Of a stretch of DNA of 64,000 nt, positions 45,791 to 55,373 are shown in pieces. The notes beneath the pieces were generated by a model. That model had not been told where the DNA came from, ran no database searches, and saw only the letters and a list, made by a program, of their open reading frames with translations. Position 1 is the stretch's first letter; the number at the start of each line of letters is the position of its first letter. Origin of the DNA: Alphaproteobacteria bacterium UBA3612 (GTDB taxonomy: Bacteria > Pseudomonadota > Alphaproteobacteria > Sphingomonadales > Sphingomonadaceae); assembly GCA_002375465.1 (NCBI GenBank), contig DFLT01000006.1, positions 66,528 to 130,527 of the forward strand. The letters run 5' to 3'. The position numbers and the translations under genes were made by a program.

Positions 45791-46402
45791 ATGACCGATG
45801 GGATCCAGACATTGATATCGGACGCCGGCTATGCCGGCATTGCGCTGCTGATGTTTCTGGAAAACCTGTTTCCGCCCATCCCGTCAGAGGTGATCATGCC
45901 GCTGGCCGGATATGCCGCCGCGCAAGGGAACGACATGTCGCTGTTCGGGGTCATCATGGCAGGCAGCGTCGGATCGCTGATCGGAATGACCTTTTGGTAT
46001 TATGTCGGCCTGTGGGTCGGCGAGGAAACATTGCGCCGGGTCGCGATACGGCATGGACGGTGGCTGACCACCTCCACGCGTGACCTGGACCGGATCGATC
46101 GCTGGTTTGAACGTGGCGGACGCTGGGCGGTGATGATCGGGCGCTGTGTCCCTACCATTCGCACCCTGATCAGCGTTCCGGCGGGTATTTTCGCCATGCC
46201 GCTGCGGCAATTTCTACCGCTGACATTCGCGGGGGTCTTCATCTGGGACGCGGCGCTCGCCTGGCTGGGCCATCGCCTGGGCAGCGATTATGCCGTCGTC
46301 GACCGGTATCTCGGCCCCCTGTCTATCGCGGTCATCGGCCTGATGCTGATCGTCTATATCTGGCGCGTGATTAACTTCAACAAGACGCACGGTCGCCTCT
46401 GA
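45791..46402 (+). CDS. DedA family membrane protein
   Basis: A 203-residue DedA (VTT-domain) protein. ENLFPPIPSEVIMPLAGY and the GRCVPTIRTLISVPAG motif are diagnostic. Members act in flipping of undecaprenyl phosphate or phospholipids and in membrane homeostasis. The four or so membrane helices and re-entrant loops are typical. Monocistronic, convergent with the hemerythrin/PRC gene. Confidence 0.9.
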   Translation: MTDGIQTLISDAGYAGIALLMFLENLFPPIPSEVIMPLAGYAAAQGNDMSLFGVIMAGSVGSLIGMTFWYYVGLWVGEETLRRVAIRHGRWLTTSTRDLDRIDRWFERGGRWAVMIGRCVPTIRTLISVPAGIFAMPLRQFLPLTFAGVFIWDAALAWLGHRLGSDYAVVDRYLGPLSIAVIGLMLIVYIWRVINFNKTHGRL

Positions 46403-46446
46403 TCGCGGATCACGTGGACACGGCGCCTGCCGTGCCTACGGCAAAA

Positions 46447-46478
46447 CACCCTGTTCTGCGGATCCGCAAAACAGGGTG
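46447..46478 (-). terminator. long-stem terminator between convergent genes
   Basis: CACCCTGTT (46447-46455) pairs with AACAGGGTG (46470-46478), and the centre TGCGGATCCGCA is itself a perfect 12-base palindrome, so the stem runs nearly to the middle. On the minus strand TTTTGC follows, giving a terminator for the hemerythrin/PRC gene. Confidence 0.75.
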
Positions 46479-46516
46479 CTGCGTCATGCAATCTTCAGCA
46501 GATCGCATCGGACCGT

Positions 46517-47476
46517 TTATGGCCGATAATAGACCCGAACTTCTTCACGATATTCGATGCTGTCGAACTCCGGTGCATCGTCCTCTTCGAACCGCGGTGC
46601 ATTTTCCAACTGATCCTTCGTCACGGCGAGGCGATAGGCATCCTCCTCCGTGTCATAATCGAGGATAGGCCAGGGCAGCGGGAAATAGCTGGCGCCAAAG
46701 CCCATCACTCCGCCGAACTGCAGGACGGCATAGGCGACGCGGCCGGTATATTTATCTACCATGAAGTTCTTGACGGTACCGATCTTCTGGCCCGACTGGT
46801 CAACGACAGCCGTTCCTTCGACCTTGTCGGAGGAAATCAGGCGGACATCCTCATCGGTCTGCAGGCGCAGTTCGAAATCGTCGCCATGCGACCCACGACG
46901 TTTCCAGAACGGATCCTCGCCGCTCTCATCCTTGCGCTTCTTGTATTTCGCGCCAGCCGCAACACCCCCCGCCAACGCAGCGAGGCCCAGCGCGGCACCG
47001 GCGCCGATGCCGATCTTGTTCCAGTCCCAGCTACCGCCCGGGATACGCTTCAGCTTGGCATGGGTATATTTTTCGCCCAACGTCTTCCCTTCGCCCGCGT
47101 CGACCAGCGGCCGGGCCTGGGCGATCAGCGCTTCGTGACGAGCGCAAAGCTTGTCCAGCTGCTGCAGCACGACCTCGAATTCCTTCGTCCATTCCGGGTT
47201 ATCCTTGTTCGTGCGATCCAGCGCATTCAGATCGCGGCGCATGGATTTATGATGCTGCTCGATCTCGTGGACGACGGCGCTGGTATCGCCCTGCTTTTCA
47301 AGCGGCGGGAACACCACGTCCTCGACGGCGGCCAGATGGCGACGCAGCAGCGTATCGAACAGATCGAACTGATTGTCACGGCTGGCGGGGCCAGAGCCCC
47401 CCATGCTGCCGAGCACGTCCTTCCCCAGCGCCTTAATGTCTGCATGATCGTGTTCGATCTGTGTCCAGATATCCAT
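46517..47476 (-). CDS. hemerythrin-like HHE domain fused to a PRC-barrel
   Basis: A 319-residue protein. The N-terminal HHE domain (about 1-130; H9 and H11 in IEHDHADIK, then LRRHLAAVEDVVFP, and EIEQHHKSM) would bind a di-iron centre. A Gly/Ala-rich helix (about 150-175) may insert in the membrane or act as a hinge. The C-terminal PRC-barrel (about 200-290: RLISSDKVEGTAVVDQSGQKIGTV) is a beta-barrel seen in stress and envelope proteins. The ATG at 47476 has AGGAGC 8 nt upstream. A perfect EcfG promoter precedes it, so it is a general stress protein. Possible oxygen, nitric oxide or peroxide sensing is inferred. Confidence 0.85.
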   Translation of the reverse strand: MDIWTQIEHDHADIKALGKDVLGSMGGSGPASRDNQFDLFDTLLRRHLAAVEDVVFPPLEKQGDTSAVVHEIEQHHKSMRRDLNALDRTNKDNPEWTKEFEVVLQQLDKLCARHEALIAQARPLVDAGEGKTLGEKYTHAKLKRIPGGSWDWNKIGIGAGAALGLAALAGGVAAGAKYKKRKDESGEDPFWKRRGSHGDDFELRLQTDEDVRLISSDKVEGTAVVDQSGQKIGTVKNFMVDKYTGRVAYAVLQFGGVMGFGASYFPLPWPILDYDTEEDAYRLAVTKDQLENAPRFEEDDAPEFDSIEYREEVRVYYRP

Positions 47477-47512
47477 ATCGTTGCTCCTGATGCGTTTATT
47501 TCTCTCCTCTTG

Positions 47513-47538
47513 AACGAGGCGCAGGGCAGCGAGGTTCC
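47513..47538 (-). promoter_or_regulatory. perfect EcfG promoter for the hemerythrin/PRC gene
   Basis: On the minus strand GGAAC (47538-47534) and CGTT (47516-47513) are 17 nt apart. This matches the alphaproteobacterial general stress sigma consensus exactly and implies a leader of about 30 nt. Confidence 0.75.
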
Positions 47539-47601
47539 GCACCGGAGCGCGCGCGCCAGAGATAGGCGTTTCAAGCTTCGCAAAAGCGCAATCAGGCTGC
47601 A

Positions 47602-49143
47602 TCAGGCGTGTGCGAACGCCTGATCCAGGGCATCGTTACCTTCCAGGCGGCCCTTACCCCCCTTTTTTGCACGATAGAGCGCCGAATCAGCCGCGGCCAG
47701 CAGATCGGCGGCACGTCGCCCATTCCATGGTGCCACAGCCGCACCGATGCTGGCCCCGGCGCGAAGGGACAGACCATCGATCAGAACCGGGGTCTCCAGT
47801 TCGTTCAGGAACCGGACCGCAATGGTGTTCAGCATGTCCCCTACGTTCGATCCTATCAGGATAAGGGCGAATTCATCACCGCCCAGTCTCGCCGGAAGCG
47901 CGGTATGAATTGCCTGAAGGTCTTTCAAACCTGCAAGTCCCGACGTCATGGCTAGATTCAGCCGACGTGATATTTCCTCTAGAAAGACGTCACCGACGGG
48001 ATGGCCATGTGTGTCGTTGATCGACTTGAAATCGTCGAGGTCGATCAGAAGAAGTCCGGTTTCGCGAAACGACGTCTTGCCGTCCTGCATCTGGAATGCC
48101 GCTGCTAGGCAATTGTCGAAGGCGCGGCGGTTCGGCAGCTTCGTCAGCGGATCATGATGCGCGACATGGGTCAGTTGCGCGATCGTCAGCGACATTCCCG
48201 TCAGCCCCCGCGCCAGCTGCGCGACCTCGTCATTTCCCTTTACATCCAGTGCAATCGCCTCTCCCTCCCGGGCGCGATTCACCATGTGCCCCAGCGTCGA
48301 AATGGGCCGAACGATGCGCTTCGCCAATATCCAGGATGCCGCCAGAACCACCAGAAAGATCAGACTGCTCAGACCTGCGATCTTCCAGGCAATTGTCTGA
48401 TAATGTTTGCTGGCTTCTGAAATGGGAAATCTCAGGCGCATGACGTAATCGTCGCCCTCGATCAGGCTGGGCAGCGGGATCAGGTTTTCGACATATCCAC
48501 CGCGCACGGGCGCCGTTGGGCTCTGCGCCACCGCAGATTCTCGCTGAGCCGAAGACCCAAGGACCGATTTCATCAGACGGCCCTGCAGAAACTTTACCGG
48601 CGAAGCGCGCGATCCACTGCCATCATTTCCGTCCAGTCGATTGCCGAACAGCACCCAGCCGATCGTCAACGGCGCGCGCACCGGCTCCGCCGACACCCAA
48701 TATGTCGCGTCGCTAATGTTGAGTGTGCCGGTGCGGCGTCCGGATTCCAGCGTACCGCTAAGGCGGGAACCCAGGTCGTCAATCTCGTCCGACGTGCCAT
48801 GCACTTCCCCGTCCTGCGTTATGAACAGCGCGAGGGGCCGCTGATTTCTTGCGGAAAGATTGCGGAGGGCGGATTCAATCGTTGGACCATGAAAACTTGC
48901 CGCCGCCCTTATGAACCCAAAGTCCCGCGCAAGAAGAGCTGCCTCCTTGTGCATGGAGGCCGAAGATGCCTGCCATTCCCGCACCAGATTGCCCGTAGCG
49001 GACCGAACATCCGCAAGGGCATGATTTGCCGCGTGGGTATGAATAACCGCGCGCGACGAAAAAAACAAAACTATCAAAGATATGCCGAACAAGGACGCAA
49101 ACATAAGCGTCAGCTTCAACGACATGTCGTTTAGAAGTTTCAT
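47602..49143 (-). CDS. membrane-bound diguanylate cyclase (HAMP-GGDEF)
   Basis: A 513-residue protein that should make cyclic di-GMP. An N-terminal membrane helix (about 8-30), a periplasmic sensor of CHASE4/dCACHE-like size (about 31-255), a second helix (about 260-282), a HAMP segment and a GGDEF domain follow in order. The catalytic GGDEF is intact at 421-425. No RxxD inhibitory site lies five residues upstream, so product inhibition is probably absent. No EAL domain is present. Cyclic di-GMP often controls the switch between motility and surface polysaccharide. Confidence 0.9.
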   Translation of the reverse strand: MKLLNDMSLKLTLMFASLFGISLIVLFFSSRAVIHTHAANHALADVRSATGNLVREWQASSASMHKEAALLARDFGFIRAAASFHGPTIESALRNLSARNQRPLALFITQDGEVHGTSDEIDDLGSRLSGTLESGRRTGTLNISDATYWVSAEPVRAPLTIGWVLFGNRLDGNDGSGSRASPVKFLQGRLMKSVLGSSAQRESAVAQSPTAPVRGGYVENLIPLPSLIEGDDYVMRLRFPISEASKHYQTIAWKIAGLSSLIFLVVLAASWILAKRIVRPISTLGHMVNRAREGEAIALDVKGNDEVAQLARGLTGMSLTIAQLTHVAHHDPLTKLPNRRAFDNCLAAAFQMQDGKTSFRETGLLLIDLDDFKSINDTHGHPVGDVFLEEISRRLNLAMTSGLAGLKDLQAIHTALPARLGGDEFALILIGSNVGDMLNTIAVRFLNELETPVLIDGLSLRAGASIGAAVAPWNGRRAADLLAAADSALYRAKKGGKGRLEGNDALDQAFAHA

Positions 49144-49304
49144 TCCGCTCCGCCCTTTTTACAAAGCGGCCCCATTCGATCGCCAAATGGTAAAGCGGAA
49201 CGTGTTAATTTCTATTAAAACTTACATTAATCTGGGTCAGTTACGGACGCAGAATCCGCCATTCCGGTAGAAAGCAGAAATGACAGTGACATTAACAATA
49301 TAAA

Positions 49305-49324
49305 TGCACCGAACGCGCGGTGCA
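49305..49324 (-). terminator. hairpin downstream of the thiolase gene
   Basis: TGCACCG/CGGTGCA forms a 7-bp stem with a 6-nt loop, followed on the minus strand by ATTTATATT. It lies about 55 nt after the thiolase stop. The rest of the 49144-49378 gap shows only AT-rich sequence. Confidence 0.4.
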
Positions 49325-49378
49325 CTTACTTGCCTATCCCAAAGCTCTCACCAGAATGACGACTTTCCATCAAGTCCG

Positions 49379-50563
49379 TCAGTTGAGCAATTCAACCGCC
49401 ATGGCAGTCGCCTCGCCGCCGCCAATACACAGGCTGGCGATGCCGGTCTTTCCCCCTCTTGCCTTCAATGCGTGCACAAGAGTCACGAGAAGTCTTGCAC
49501 CACTGGCACCTATCGGGTGCCCCAGAGCGCAGGCACCGCCATTTACGTTCACCCGGTCTTCGTCCAGCTGTAGATCACGAATCGCTGCCATGGCGACAAC
49601 GGCAAAGGCTTCGTTCACCTCCCACAGATCCACGTCGCCAGCCTTCCAGTCCAGCTTTTCAAGCAGCTTTTGACATGCCGGGATGGGCGCGGTCGAAAAC
49701 CACGCCGGCGCCTGCGCGTGGGTGGCATGACCCAGAATCCGTGCCAGCGGGGTCACGCCGCGCTTCTCCGCCTCCGATTCCCGCATCAGGATCAGCGCAG
49801 CGGCGCCGTCCGAGATGGAGGAAGCATTCGCGGCGGTGATCGTGCCATCCTTTCGGAAGGCAGCCTTCAAAAGCGGGATGCGGTCTGCGCGGGCGGCGCC
49901 CGGCTGCTCGTCGGTCTCGACGACCGTTTCGCCCTTCCGATCGCTGACGGTGACGGGCGTCACCTCGTCGGCAAAGTCACCGGATTTGATGGCCTGCAGC
50001 GCCCGCTCCAGCGAACGGATGGCATAGGCGTCCTGCGCCTCTCTCGTGAACTGGTATTTCTCCGCGCAGTCCTCGGCGAAGCTGCCCATCAGCCTGCCCG
50101 GTTCATAGGCGTCTTCCAGTCCGTCGAGGAACATATGATCCTTGACCTCGCCATGGCCCATGCGCAGCCCACCCCGCGCCTTCGGCAGCAGATAGGGCGC
50201 GTTGGTCATCGACTCCATGCCGCCCGCCACCATGATGTCGGCGCTGCCCGCCGCGATCATGTCGTGCGCATCCATCGCCGCCTTCATGCCGGACCCGCAC
50301 ATCTTGTTGACGGTGACCGCGCCGACGCTTTCCGGGAGGCCCGCGCCCAGAAGCGCCTGGCGCGCGGGCGCCTGCCCCTGTCCCGCGCCGAGGACGCAGC
50401 CCATCGTACCCTGATCCACATCCTCACCCGACAGGCCCGCCTGCGTCATGGCTGCGCCGATGGCGGCACTGCCGAGCTGGCTGGCGCTCGCCCCCGACAG
50501 GGCGCCCTGAAACCCTCCCATCGGGGTGCGCTGTGCGGCGACGATTACGATTGAGTCTGTCAT
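49379..50563 (-). CDS. acetyl-CoA C-acyltransferase (thiolase)
   Basis: A 394-residue thiolase. Active-site Cys89 is in [10 protein letters not shown], and the second Cys and His lie in [12 protein letters not shown] and [19 protein letters not shown] is typical. It could be the biosynthetic acetyl-CoA acetyltransferase (phaA/atoB) or a fatty-acid degradation thiolase; the acetyl-CoA acetyltransferase type is more likely on length. AGGAAAGG lies upstream of the ATG at 50563. No phaB or fad neighbours. Confidence 0.9.
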   Translation of the reverse strand: MTDSIVIVAAQRTPMGGFQGALSGASASQLGSAAIGAAMTQAGLSGEDVDQGTMGCVLGAGQGQAPARQALLGAGLPESVGAVTVNKMCGSGMKAAMDAHDMIAAGSADIMVAGGMESMTNAPYLLPKARGGLRMGHGEVKDHMFLDGLEDAYEPGRLMGSFAEDCAEKYQFTREAQDAYAIRSLERALQAIKSGDFADEVTPVTVSDRKGETVVETDEQPGAARADRIPLLKAAFRKDGTITAANASSISDGAAALILMRESEAEKRGVTPLARILGHATHAQAPAWFSTAPIPACQKLLEKLDWKAGDVDLWEVNEAFAVVAMAAIRDLQLDEDRVNVNGGACALGHPIGASGARLLVTLVHALKARGGKTGIASLCIGGGEATAMAVELLN

Positions 50564-50588
50564 GGGGAAACCTTTCCTGAAGCGAGCA

Positions 50589-52118
50589 TTACTGCGTGTT
50601 TTGGAATTCCAGATAGTGAGCCGGGTGCGCTCCCACCAGATTGTCCTCCCAGCCGGCAATACCAGGACGGACAAGCGACCAGCGTATGGGTGAAAACAGC
50701 GGGATGATCGGGGCATCCTCTGCAATCAGGCGCGCGGCCCTGCGGATCAGGTTAATGCGGGCCGCGCCGTCGACCTGCTGTGCGGCCTCCGCCAGCAGGC
50801 TGTCGGCGTCTGGGTTGCAATAACCGCCCAGCCGTTCGGCGCATGTGAAGGGTTCCAGAAAGAATTCCGGAATAGCGGCGGGCGCGATGCGTTCGGTCAG
50901 GGCAAGATCATAGTCGCCGCTTTCGATCGCGCGTCGATGCTGCTCCGACGAACGCTTATAGGCGCGAAGTGAGATCCCCAGCGGACGCCAGTCATCGGCC
51001 AGCCAGGCCAGAACCTCCTCATGCGCGTCACCCTGCGGTATGGCGACGTCCAGCGTCAGGGGACGATCGGGACCATATCCGGCCTCCTGCACCAGACGCC
51101 GCGCCTCCCCCATCCGGACCTCTGGCGACCAGACTGCCCAGTCGGGCACGGCGCCGGCATAGGCCTCCGGCAGGGTGGGGGCGAGCGGACCGAAGGCCGG
51201 CTGCATTCCGTCCAGCGCGAAATAATCCCGCACCAGGATCTGGCGACCGGCCACCATGGCCAGCGCCCGCCGAATGCGGACATCGGTCAGGGGGCCGCCG
51301 GACGTACGGGCCAGATAGCCATAAAGGCCCAGCGTCTGTTCAAGACGCAATGCGGGAACAAGAGCATCCGTGCGAGAGCGGCGCAGACCCTGAATGCTGC
51401 CCCCGGTCACGATATCCGTGCGCCCCTCTTCGAACGCGCGGATGGCCTCCCCGACGGGCAACACTTCCAGCGAAATCGGCTGGCGCGGCTCCTCCTCATC
51501 GTCGAACCAATAGGGGTTCGCCACCAGAAAACCATCATTCCGTCCCTGCGCATAGGGGCCGGAGGGCGGCGGCGTTTCTTCCTTTCGCACGATCGCCATG
51601 GAGGGATGCGCCAGCAGCGACAGCAGCAGGGGGTCCGGTCGATCGAGCGTAATCACGACGACGCCCGGACGCGGGTCGTCAACGCCCAGCATTCGGGGCG
51701 GCTTGCGGTTGCTGGCGACCGCATCCGCCTCTTGGATGGCCATCAAATAGGGCTTCATGGGCTGGTGAGAGGCTGGCGCCAGATTACGTCGCATGACCGC
51801 AACCACGTCGCCCGCCGTGATTTCCCGCCCGTCGGGCCAGGATGCCTGCTCTAGCCTGAAGATATAGGTCCGGCCCTGATCGAGGACGCGCCAGCTGGAC
51901 GCGAGCGCTGGCACGATGCGCCCGTCGGCCGCATGCGCCGTCAGCCCGGTATGCAGTGCCTCGGTACGATAAAGGTCCGCACCGAACATGCCCGGCGCCT
52001 CCGTACCCTCCGCGCTGAGCATCGTGATGCGAATCGGCGCATCGCCACCGCTGTCCGGCGTCGACATATCGCACGCGCTCAGCAACAGCAGCAAAAGGAG
52101 GGCGACACGCATGTTCAT
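50589..52118 (-). CDS. family 5 substrate-binding lipoprotein (peptide/nickel type)
   Basis: A 509-residue extracellular solute-binding protein of SBP_bac_5 type. The lipobox LLSAC follows a short signal peptide. ALASSWRVLDQGRTYIFRLEQASWPDGREITAGDVV is the standard N-terminal domain motif. No permease or ATPase genes of an oligopeptide importer are adjacent, so it is an orphan binding protein. Its 5' end lies about 70 nt from the divergent cysK start. Either of two ATGs, at 52118 or 52112, could be used. Confidence 0.85.
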   Translation of the reverse strand: MNMRVALLLLLLLSACDMSTPDSGGDAPIRITMLSAEGTEAPGMFGADLYRTEALHTGLTAHAADGRIVPALASSWRVLDQGRTYIFRLEQASWPDGREITAGDVVAVMRRNLAPASHQPMKPYLMAIQEADAVASNRKPPRMLGVDDPRPGVVVITLDRPDPLLLSLLAHPSMAIVRKEETPPPSGPYAQGRNDGFLVANPYWFDDEEEPRQPISLEVLPVGEAIRAFEEGRTDIVTGGSIQGLRRSRTDALVPALRLEQTLGLYGYLARTSGGPLTDVRIRRALAMVAGRQILVRDYFALDGMQPAFGPLAPTLPEAYAGAVPDWAVWSPEVRMGEARRLVQEAGYGPDRPLTLDVAIPQGDAHEEVLAWLADDWRPLGISLRAYKRSSEQHRRAIESGDYDLALTERIAPAAIPEFFLEPFTCAERLGGYCNPDADSLLAEAAQQVDGAARINLIRRAARLIAEDAPIIPLFSPIRWSLVRPGIAGWEDNLVGAHPAHYLEFQNTQ

Positions 52119-52190
52119 CAGATAGGGGAGGGCATGCACATGCCACAAGCGACTTTGCGTGGGATTCCACCTGCTGCTAGAGCCGCAAGC

Positions 52191-53162
52191 ATGACCCTGG
52201 TGCGCAACACACTCGACCTGATCGGCAATACTCGCCTCGTCCGTCTGGCCGGCCCGTCGGCCCGAACCGGATGCGAAATCTGGGGCAAGTGCGAATATGA
52301 AAATCCAGGCGGCAGCGTGAAGGACCGCGCGGCGCTGTTCATGATCGAGGCGGCGGAACGCGACGGGCGCCTGCAACCCGGCGGCACGATCGTCGAGGGG
52401 ACGGCAGGCAATACCGGCATCGGCATCGCCACGGTGGCCAATGCGAAGGGCTACAAGACCATCATCGTCATGCCCGACAATCAATCGCCAGAGAAAATGG
52501 CGACGCTGAGGGCGCTTGGCGCCGAGCTGGTGCTAGTGCCGCCGACGAAATACGCCGACCCTGAACATTTTCAGCACCGGTCCCGCCGCATGGGCGAGGA
52601 GACCCCGGGCGCCATCTGGGCGGGGCAGTTCGACAATGTCGCCAATCGGCAGGCACATATCGAAACGACGGCGCAAGAAATCTGGACCGCCCTCAATGGA
52701 CGCATTGACGGCTTCACCTGCGCGGCGGGGACCGGGGGCACCATTTCGGGCGTCGGCATGGGCCTGAAAGAACGCTCCCAAGACGTGACCATTGCGCTGA
52801 CAGATCCCCATGGCGCGGCCCTTTACAGCTATTACACCGAGGGGGAGCTCAGGTCGGAGGGCAGTTCCGTTGCGGAAGGCATCGGACAGGGACGCATCAC
52901 CGCGAATCTGGAAGGGGCGCCCATCGACCTGGCATTCCGTGTCTCCGATCAGGAGGGGCTGGACGTCATCCGGCAGATAAATTCCGAAGAAGGCCTTTGC
53001 CTCGGCCTCTCTTCCGGCATCAATATCGCCGGTGCGGAACGTCTGGCGACCGAGCTTGGCAAAGGATCCACCGTGGTGACGATGCTGTGCGACAGCGGCT
53101 TCCGGTATCTGTCCACCATCTGGAACCCGGAATGGCTCAAAGAAAAGGGGCTGACCGCGTGA
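52191..53162 (+). CDS. cysK: cysteine synthase A
   Basis: O-acetylserine sulfhydrylase, which makes cysteine from O-acetylserine and sulfide with PLP. The 323-residue protein has Schiff-base Lys44 in NPGGSVKDRAA, the substrate loop EGTAGNTGIGIA and the glycine-rich phosphate-binding loop GTGGTISGVG. The ATG at 52191 is used; upstream in-frame sequence lies in the divergent lipoprotein promoter region. The C-terminal C-S-G-F-R-Y motif (CDSGFRYLSTIWN) is typical. It is 16 nt before ftsE. Confidence 0.93.
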   Translation: MTLVRNTLDLIGNTRLVRLAGPSARTGCEIWGKCEYENPGGSVKDRAALFMIEAAERDGRLQPGGTIVEGTAGNTGIGIATVANAKGYKTIIVMPDNQSPEKMATLRALGAELVLVPPTKYADPEHFQHRSRRMGEETPGAIWAGQFDNVANRQAHIETTAQEIWTALNGRIDGFTCAAGTGGTISGVGMGLKERSQDVTIALTDPHGAALYSYYTEGELRSEGSSVAEGIGQGRITANLEGAPIDLAFRVSDQEGLDVIRQINSEEGLCLGLSSGINIAGAERLATELGKGSTVVTMLCDSGFRYLSTIWNPEWLKEKGLTA

Positions 53163-53178
53163 GGATGCCGACCCCCTG

Positions 53179-53919
53179 ATGCGGCCGCTGGCGCGCTTCG
53201 AAAATGTGGGTCTGCGCTATGGCACGGATGCCGAAGTGCTGCGCGACATCAGCTTTCGGCTGGACGCCGGGACATTCATGTTCCTGGTCGGGGCGTCGGG
53301 TGCGGGCAAAACGTCGCTGTTGAAGCTGCTGTATCTGAACCGCCGCCCGACACGGGGGCGTGTCACCCTCTTCGGAGAGGATATCGGCAGCATAGAGCGC
53401 AAGAAACTGCCCGCACTTCGCCGCCGCATCGGTGTCGTATTTCAGGATTTCCGTCTCGTCGACCATCTCAGCTGCTTCGACAATGTCGCCCTGCCGCTAC
53501 GGATCGAGGGCGTCGTCGAAAGCGAGGTGCAGGCACATGTCGGCGAACTGCTGGAGTGGGTCGGCCTGACGAAACGTGCCCATGCCCGACCGCATACCCT
53601 GTCCGGCGGCGAGCAGCAGAGGCTGGCCATCGCGCGCGCAGTCATTGCGCGGCCAGATTTGCTGCTGGCCGACGAACCGACCGGCAATGTCGACCCCCAA
53701 ATGGCGCAGCGCCTGCTGCACCTGTTCCAGGAATTGAACAGGCTGGGAACGACGGTGGTGGTGGCCACCCATGCCGTACATTTGTTGCCGCAGGTGCCAA
53801 CGGCCATGGTGCTGCGGCTGGACCGGGGTGAAATGCGCGACCCCACCGGCTCGCTGCGTCACCCCCCGGGCAGCCAGAGGCAAGCGGCCATCCATGAAGC
53901 CGGAAGGGCGGCCGAATGA
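53179..53919 (+). CDS. ftsE: cell division ATP-binding protein FtsE
   Basis: FtsE with FtsX controls peptidoglycan hydrolases at the division septum. Walker A GASGAGKTSL, signature LSGGEQQRLAIA and Walker B LLADEPTGNVD are all present, with the Q-loop in VFQDFRL. The 246-residue length includes a longer-than-usual C-terminal tail. Overlaps ftsX by ATGA. Confidence 0.95.
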   Translation: MRPLARFENVGLRYGTDAEVLRDISFRLDAGTFMFLVGASGAGKTSLLKLLYLNRRPTRGRVTLFGEDIGSIERKKLPALRRRIGVVFQDFRLVDHLSCFDNVALPLRIEGVVESEVQAHVGELLEWVGLTKRAHARPHTLSGGEQQRLAIARAVIARPDLLLADEPTGNVDPQMAQRLLHLFQELNRLGTTVVVATHAVHLLPQVPTAMVLRLDRGEMRDPTGSLRHPPGSQRQAAIHEAGRAAE

Positions 53920-54809
53920 TCCCCGACTGGATTCGGCCCCGCGCCGAACGCTTTCGCTTCCTGCCGGCGGAACAGGCCGCACGCGGGTCGCTGCCGTGGA
54001 TCGTCGCCCTGATGGTTGCCCTGGCGGTGCTGGGAATGGCGGCCGGCATTTCGCTCGTCTCGGGCGTCGGCGTGATGAAAGATGGGCTGGCACAGCGCTT
54101 CACCGTGCAGATCGTGGAGCCCAACCCAGACATACGGGCCGATAAAGTGGCCGCGACCGTCGCCGCGCTGGAAGGCAGAGACGGTATCTCCCGGATTCGC
54201 GTTCTGGAAACCGCGGAGCTGCGCGAGCTGCTGGAGCCATGGCTGGGTAGCGGCAATGTCGGAGAGGATCTGCCGCTGCCGGCGATGATCGATGCAGAGG
54301 CGGAATCGCCTGCCCTGCTGAACCACGTCGCCGCCAGCCTGGAACGGGATGTGGACGGCGCGCGCGTCGATGATCATGCCGGCTGGCTGGCACCGGTCGC
54401 GCGCCTGGCGTGGGTATTGGCCATCGTCGCCCTGGCCGCGGCACTGCTGCTGACGGCGGCAATGGCGGCGATCATTGTCCTGGGTGTGCGCGCGGGCTTG
54501 ACGCGACATGCCGAGACAGTGGATGTCCTGCATCTGATCGGCGCGGAGGATCGCGTGATTACCCAATTATTCCAGTATCGGTTCGGCATGGTGGCGGCAC
54601 TTGGCGCGGTAACGGGGTTCCTGGTGGCCTTGCTGCTGATTTTCGCAATAGGCAGGTTGATCACCGCGCTGGGCAGCGGTCTGGTGGCGGCGGCGGGTCT
54701 GCCATGGTGGGGCTGGGTGATGGTCGTGATGGTGCCGGTCGTGGCGGTCATGCTGTCCACGATCACCGCCCGCATCACGGTCGAACGCAGTCTGGCGGAT
54801 GTGCTTTAG
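53916..54809 (+). CDS. ftsX: cell division protein FtsX
   Basis: A 297-residue permease-like protein with four membrane helices and a periplasmic loop (about 55-160) that recruits hydrolase activators. The N-terminal FLPAEQAARGSLPWIVALMV and the C-terminal helices with VDVLHLIGAEDRVITQLFQYRF are typical of FtsX. Followed with no gap by a DUF218 gene. Confidence 0.94.
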   Translation: MIPDWIRPRAERFRFLPAEQAARGSLPWIVALMVALAVLGMAAGISLVSGVGVMKDGLAQRFTVQIVEPNPDIRADKVAATVAALEGRDGISRIRVLETAELRELLEPWLGSGNVGEDLPLPAMIDAEAESPALLNHVAASLERDVDGARVDDHAGWLAPVARLAWVLAIVALAAALLLTAAMAAIIVLGVRAGLTRHAETVDVLHLIGAEDRVITQLFQYRFGMVAALGAVTGFLVALLLIFAIGRLITALGSGLVAAAGLPWWGWVMVVMVPVVAVMLSTITARITVERSLADVL

Positions 54810-55373
54810 ATGCGCGTGCTCCTGAAACTTGCGCTGGCCGTTCTGTTGCTGTGGATCGCGGGCTTCGTCGCCTTCATGCTGATGCTGCCGGATCCCGCGC
54901 CGCTGGACGAGAAGACCGACGGCATCGTCGTCCTAACGGGTGGTCCCGGGCGGCTGGCAAGGGGTGTCGAGGTTCTGCGAGAGGGCAGTGCGGAACGCCT
55001 GCTGGTTTCCGGTGTCGACCCGGTCGTGCGGCCCGTCGACCTGGCCACCGAGCTGGAAGTCGACCAGCGCCTGTTTGAATGCTGCATCGACCTGGGCAAG
55101 CGCGCCGCCGACACGGCCGGCAATGGCGCGGAGATCGCCGCCTGGGCCCGCACTCGTGGCTACAGTTCGCTGCGGGTGGTCACGGCCGCGGACCATATGC
55201 CGCGTGCGCTGATCGAACTGGAACGGCGGCTGGAGGATCGCGTCCGCATCCTGCCCGACGCAGTCCCCGTCGCGGGTGGCATCAAATCGCTGCTGCGCGA
55301 ATATACCAAATTTTCCGCGCGGCGCATCGCCGAGGCGGTGGCCACCGTCGAGCAGGGAGACAGCAGCACATGA
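54810..55373 (+). CDS. YdcF/DUF218 (ElyC/SanA-type) envelope protein
   Basis: A 187-residue protein with an N-terminal membrane anchor and a DUF218 domain (IVVLTGGPGRLARGVEVL, LLVSGVDP, VTAADHMPRA). Related proteins ElyC and SanA affect peptidoglycan synthesis and undecaprenyl phosphate metabolism. It directly follows ftsX and overlaps plsC by ATGA, so it is part of the ftsEX envelope operon. Confidence 0.85.
   Translation: MRVLLKLALAVLLLWIAGFVAFMLMLPDPAPLDEKTDGIVVLTGGPGRLARGVEVLREGSAERLLVSGVDPVVRPVDLATELEVDQRLFECCIDLGKRAADTAGNGAEIAAWARTRGYSSLRVVTAADHMPRALIELERRLEDRVRILPDAVPVAGGIKSLLREYTKFSARRIAEAVATVEQGDSST

Noticed and set aside
46457..46468. The perfect palindrome TGCGGATCCGCA as a regulator binding site
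   Set aside because: It is the centre of a longer inverted repeat between convergent stops followed by T4 on the minus strand, so a terminator is the simpler reading.
49144..49378. GGAAC near 49197 as an EcfG promoter
   Set aside because: The bases 16-17 nt downstream are AAAC/AACT, not CGTT, and no gene follows on that strand.
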